From Balneolales bacterium (GTDB lineage Bacteria; Bacteroidota; Rhodothermia; Balneolales; Natronogracilivirgulaceae): DNA of 15,640 nt. Position 1 is the first letter of the stretch. Every line of letters begins with the position of its first letter. The stretch spans positions 1 through 15,640 of the forward strand of contig SLLW01000386.1 of assembly GCA_007133875.1 (NCBI GenBank), written 5' to 3'. The position numbers and the translations under genes are program-made. Below are positions 12,740 to 15,640 of the stretch, piece after piece. The notes under the pieces are model-generated. The model was not told the DNA's origin, made no database searches, and saw only the letters and a list, made by a program, of their open reading frames with translations.

Positions 12740-15526
12740 TTATCCGGTGCTCTGCATTCCTGCGGCAATTCCATTGATACTTGAAAAAAGCGCATGACGC
12801 AATTTGGTCGACTTCTCTTTGCGATTTCGCTGCATCAGCTCAATCTGAAGCAGATTCAGTACATCGGTGTACGGGTTTCTCAGGGTGATGGATTTCTGTA
12901 TCACCGGATTGCCCGACAGCAACTCCTCTTCCTGTGATATCTTCAGCAATGACGCCCGGGCCTTGCGGAACTCTTCGACAATCACATGATGGAACTCCTT
13001 GTCCACCTGACGCGAATAGTATTCGGCAATCTCAAGATGAGCCCGTGCCAGTTCCCGCTGCGCGTTATCAATCATTGCCCGGAAAAAACGGGAATCCTTG
13101 TAGAGACTCTGCATCAACTCGAGATCGGCGGAATGATCTTTCAGGTATGAATCCAGGGCCGATCCGGTTCCAAACCACCCCGGAAGATTGTATCGGGTCT
13201 GGGTCCAGGCAAACACCCAGGGAATCGCCCGAAGACTTTCAAAATCCACTTCCCTGCCCGACTTCCGTGATACCGGGCGGGAGGCGATCGGCAGTGCGCT
13301 GATGAATTCGATCGGTGTAATGGTCGTATACCAGCGCCAGACATCCGTTTTTCGGGTAAATTCCATATAGATTTTCATTGACCGTTCGGAGATATCCTCC
13401 ATCATCGCAACGGCCCGTTCATCACTGCTGAAATGGTGGGTCTTTATACGGTTGGCTCGTGCCGTTGACTGTATCATGGCATTGACAATCTGCTCCAGGT
13501 GACGGCGGGCAATGGTTGGCAAGGCATACCGGAACGAAATGACCTCCCCTTGTTCTGTAAACCGGATTTTTCCGTTATGACATACCTGTGGAAGGCCGAG
13601 TACCGCCTGGTTTGACCGGCCGCCGCCACGCCCTACGGTTCCGCCACGGCCGTGAAAAAGCCGGCAAATCACATCATACTCCTCACAGACCAGGGCAAGA
13701 TCCTCCTGAGCCTTATGAAGCGCCCAATTCGCCATCCAGTAGCCGCCATCCTTGTTGCTGTCGGAGTATCCCAGCATAATTTCCTGCAGATCATCCCGGC
13801 TCTCCAGATGGAGCCGGTAAAGGGTATTGCTAAACAGATCGTTCATTACACGCCGGCTTGCATCCAGATCCTCCACGGTTTCAAAGAGCGGGACCACATC
13901 AATCTGACTCGAAACACCATCCTCTGAACAACTCCAGAGCCCGGTCTCCTTGGCAATGAGCAGTACCTCAAACATATTGCTCACTTCGTGTGTCATGCTG
14001 ACAATGACACTGCCTATTGCTTTCGCGTCACGGGCTATCGCCCGGCTGATGACATCAAAGGTGGCAATTACTTCCGCTGTGGAGTTACTGAGATCCGTGT
14101 TCCGGGGAATAAGCGGCCGCGGACTCTGTAATTCACGAATCAGCACTTCCTGCTTTTTCTTCTCTCCCAGTTTGCTGTAATTGGATACAACTCCGGCAAC
14201 CTGAAGCATTTCGGAAACACAGGATCCAAAAATATCGCTATGCTGCCGTATATCCAGTGCTGCCAGATGGTAGCCAAATGTCTTGATCTGATAGAGCAGT
14301 TTACGCAGCGTACCCCGGTCGGCCATTTCGCGAAAACCAGCCTGACGAAGCGAAGAAATCAGCTGTTCAACATCCTCGATGAAATCCTCCACCGGATACG
14401 GACCCGAGTCGGTCGAATGCATATCAAGCAGTGACGAGCGTTGAAGTCCCAGTTTGTGCTGCATGAAATGCACCTTCAGCCGATACGGCTCGTGCCAGTG
14501 TGCCTCGATATCAATGCCGGTATGATACCGGTCCTGATCGTGGTTAATCGAGGTGGCAAGCACATCGGGGACCTCAATATGACGCGAAGAGATACTCAAC
14601 TCGAACCACAGCTCACTGAGCGCTTTTTCGTACTTATCCAGTGCTGATTCGTAATGGAGCCGAAGGGTATCGCGTGTCATCACCGGGGTCACCTTCGGAT
14701 TTCCGTCCCGATCGCCGCCGATCCAGCTCCGATACTTCAGAAAAGCCGGCAATTCCGGCCTTTTGCCATAGTAAATCTCGGCGGAATCCTCCAGGTCGGA
14801 GTATATTTTGGGAACGGTGTTCCAGATGGAGTTGGTCAGAAAATAGAGTCCGTTACGAACTTCGTCCAGCACACTCAGGCTGGAAGGACGAACATCATCG
14901 GTGGAAATCAGGATACTGATGTGGGAAAACAACTCGGAAAGGAGCTGTTCCTTTTCGGATGGAATCAGCGACTCGTTATTGAGCCGCAGAACGAGGTTTG
15001 ATATGTTTTGCTGGATATGCAGGATGCTCCGTCGTCGCGCCTCGGTAGGGTGTGCCGTCAGTGTCGGCTGAATATCCAGGTTGGCCAGTACCCTGGTGAA
15101 CTCGAAATAGGTAAGATTCTCCGTTTTGAGATAGTGAATAGCCTGCATCACCGATTCATCACGGGGATGATCTTTGTCGGCTTTCAGCTCACGATCCCGG
15201 TTGATGCGTGTAATTTCAATCTGTTCGGCACGATTGACCAGATGAAAAAAAGATGTAAAAGCGCGCAGAAGCCAGTCCATCTGGTTGGGTGTGAGCGCAC
15301 TGAGCTCTTTCTGGACTTCGGAGCGAAGTGCTTCTTTGTCCTGCCCCTCCGAATACGCCAGCTTGCATCGGGAACGAAGTGATTCCACCAGCTCAAACAT
15401 ATCTTCACCGGCCAGATTCCGTACCGCATGACCCAGCAGTGCCCCCAACAAGTTTACGTTGCGGCTTAACGGACGGGAAATGCCTTCCCCTTCTGCCTCA
15501 ATATCCAATCCCTTCCATTCTTGCAT
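12740..15526 (-). CDS. ppc: Phosphoenolpyruvate carboxylase
   Basis: From the ATG at 15526 this is a 928-residue PEPC, which adds bicarbonate to phosphoenolpyruvate to make oxaloacetate, replenishing the TCA cycle. Catalytic motifs are present in order: LTAHPTEARRRS with His159, GGDRDGNP (270-277), GYSDSNKDGGYW (586-597), and FHGRGGTVGRGGG with His625, Arg627 and Arg633. RAIPWVFAWTQTR (766-778) follows. A longer reading from TTG at 15565 adds 13 residues; ATG at 15526 is preferred. In the aspartate-inhibition site known from E. coli, Arg587 and Arg832 are kept (R633, R883), Lys773 is Arg828, and Asn881 is Ser926: the C-terminus is GMQSTG, not the usual ending NTG. Feedback by aspartate may be weakened. 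Confidence 0.97.
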   Translation of the reverse strand: MQEWKGLDIEAEGEGISRPLSRNVNLLGALLGHAVRNLAGEDMFELVESLRSRCKLAYSEGQDKEALRSEVQKELSALTPNQMDWLLRAFTSFFHLVNRAEQIEITRINRDRELKADKDHPRDESVMQAIHYLKTENLTYFEFTRVLANLDIQPTLTAHPTEARRRSILHIQQNISNLVLRLNNESLIPSEKEQLLSELFSHISILISTDDVRPSSLSVLDEVRNGLYFLTNSIWNTVPKIYSDLEDSAEIYYGKRPELPAFLKYRSWIGGDRDGNPKVTPVMTRDTLRLHYESALDKYEKALSELWFELSISSRHIEVPDVLATSINHDQDRYHTGIDIEAHWHEPYRLKVHFMQHKLGLQRSSLLDMHSTDSGPYPVEDFIEDVEQLISSLRQAGFREMADRGTLRKLLYQIKTFGYHLAALDIRQHSDIFGSCVSEMLQVAGVVSNYSKLGEKKKQEVLIRELQSPRPLIPRNTDLSNSTAEVIATFDVISRAIARDAKAIGSVIVSMTHEVSNMFEVLLIAKETGLWSCSEDGVSSQIDVVPLFETVEDLDASRRVMNDLFSNTLYRLHLESRDDLQEIMLGYSDSNKDGGYWMANWALHKAQEDLALVCEEYDVICRLFHGRGGTVGRGGGRSNQAVLGLPQVCHNGKIRFTEQGEVISFRYALPTIARRHLEQIVNAMIQSTARANRIKTHHFSSDERAVAMMEDISERSMKIYMEFTRKTDVWRWYTTITPIEFISALPIASRPVSRKSGREVDFESLRAIPWVFAWTQTRYNLPGWFGTGSALDSYLKDHSADLELMQSLYKDSRFFRAMIDNAQRELARAHLEIAEYYSRQVDKEFHHVIVEEFRKARASLLKISQEEELLSGNPVIQKSITLRNPYTDVLNLLQIELMQRNRKEKSTKLRHALFSSINGIAAGMQSTG

Positions 15527-15591
15527 AACGTACCAAACAGATTTAATTCTTTTACGATATTTCAAAAAGACACCACTTCGGCGCTGTCCTG

Positions 15592-15599
15592 TAAATATA
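15592..15599 (-). promoter_or_regulatory. Candidate -7 element for ppc
   Basis: On the minus strand TATATTTA reads from 15599 to 15592, identical to the -7 element found before the TPR gene. It would give a leader of about 60 bases to the ATG at 15526. The -33 region at the right distance reads TTCA rather than TTTG, so this is weak support. Confidence 0.3.
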
Positions 15600-15640
15600 A
15601 GAGACTTCCGGACATGGATGAACCGGAAATAATAACATGG

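Noticed and set aside
12301..12795. DUF2721 gene starting at 12795, overlapping ppc
   Set aside because: The extra 24 residues are polar, atypical for the family and lie in the ppc coding end; ATG at 12723 gives the standard opening.
15527..15565. ppc starting at TTG 15565
   Set aside because: The 13 added residues do not look like a PEPC N-terminus; an ATG at 15526 is available.
1..15640. CRISPR array, insertion sequence, prophage or defence cassette
   Set aside because: No spaced exact repeats, transposase, integrase, terminal inverted repeats or defence-type domains were found; codon and base use look uniform.

Overview
The window is a mostly housekeeping stretch of a Gram-negative bacterial chromosome of moderate GC. 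Three things point to the Bacteroidota/Rhodothermota/Balneolota side of the tree: the gene order thrS-infC-rpmI-rplT-pheS-pheT followed by a coiled-coil protein, zapA and a 6S-type RNA; Bacteroidota-type promoter candidates (TTTG, about 19 bases, TAnnTTTG); and start codons that mostly lack a Shine-Dalgarno sequence. The phylum is an inference from these signs, not from a database match.

Layout. Bases 1-116 hold the 3' tail of an unidentified + strand gene. Bases 117-363 contain a degenerate 28-base tandem repeat and a probable promoter for ychF (364-1464). Then comes the translation block: thrS, infC (which appears to start at ATC), rpmI and rplT, closed by a strong terminator at 4951-4986. 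pheS and pheT follow, separated by an unusual 122-base gap. Next are a short coiled-coil gene that overlaps zapA (cell division) and, directly behind zapA, a structured RNA of about 185 nt that fits 6S RNA (ssrS). Downstream are a YmdB-type metallophosphoesterase, a LolD-like ABC ATPase overlapping it by four bases, and a membrane-anchored TPR protein with its own promoter candidate, over which a near-perfect palindrome lies.

The + strand block ends in a 305-base intergenic region (11996-12300). It carries several hairpins, a well-formed three-way-junction fold and a 12-bp intrinsic terminator; this is the best candidate for an undescribed RNA here. On the - strand, converging on this region, are ppc (phosphoenolpyruvate carboxylase) and a small DUF2721-type membrane protein.

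How the genes work together. ychF, thrS, infC, rpmI, rplT, pheS and pheT all serve translation. All seven carry AACC within about 20 bases upstream of the start, and rpmI and rplT share an identical 11-base motif at identical spacing, which suggests shared translational control. The coiled-coil protein and ZapA probably act on the FtsZ ring, 6S RNA on RNA polymerase, and LolD on lipoprotein export. ppc replenishes oxaloacetate; its aspartate-inhibition site has lost one of four residues and shows a Lys-to-Arg change at another. I see no CRISPR array, insertion sequence, prophage or defence system. The noteworthy material is regulatory and RNA-level rather than a new protein system.
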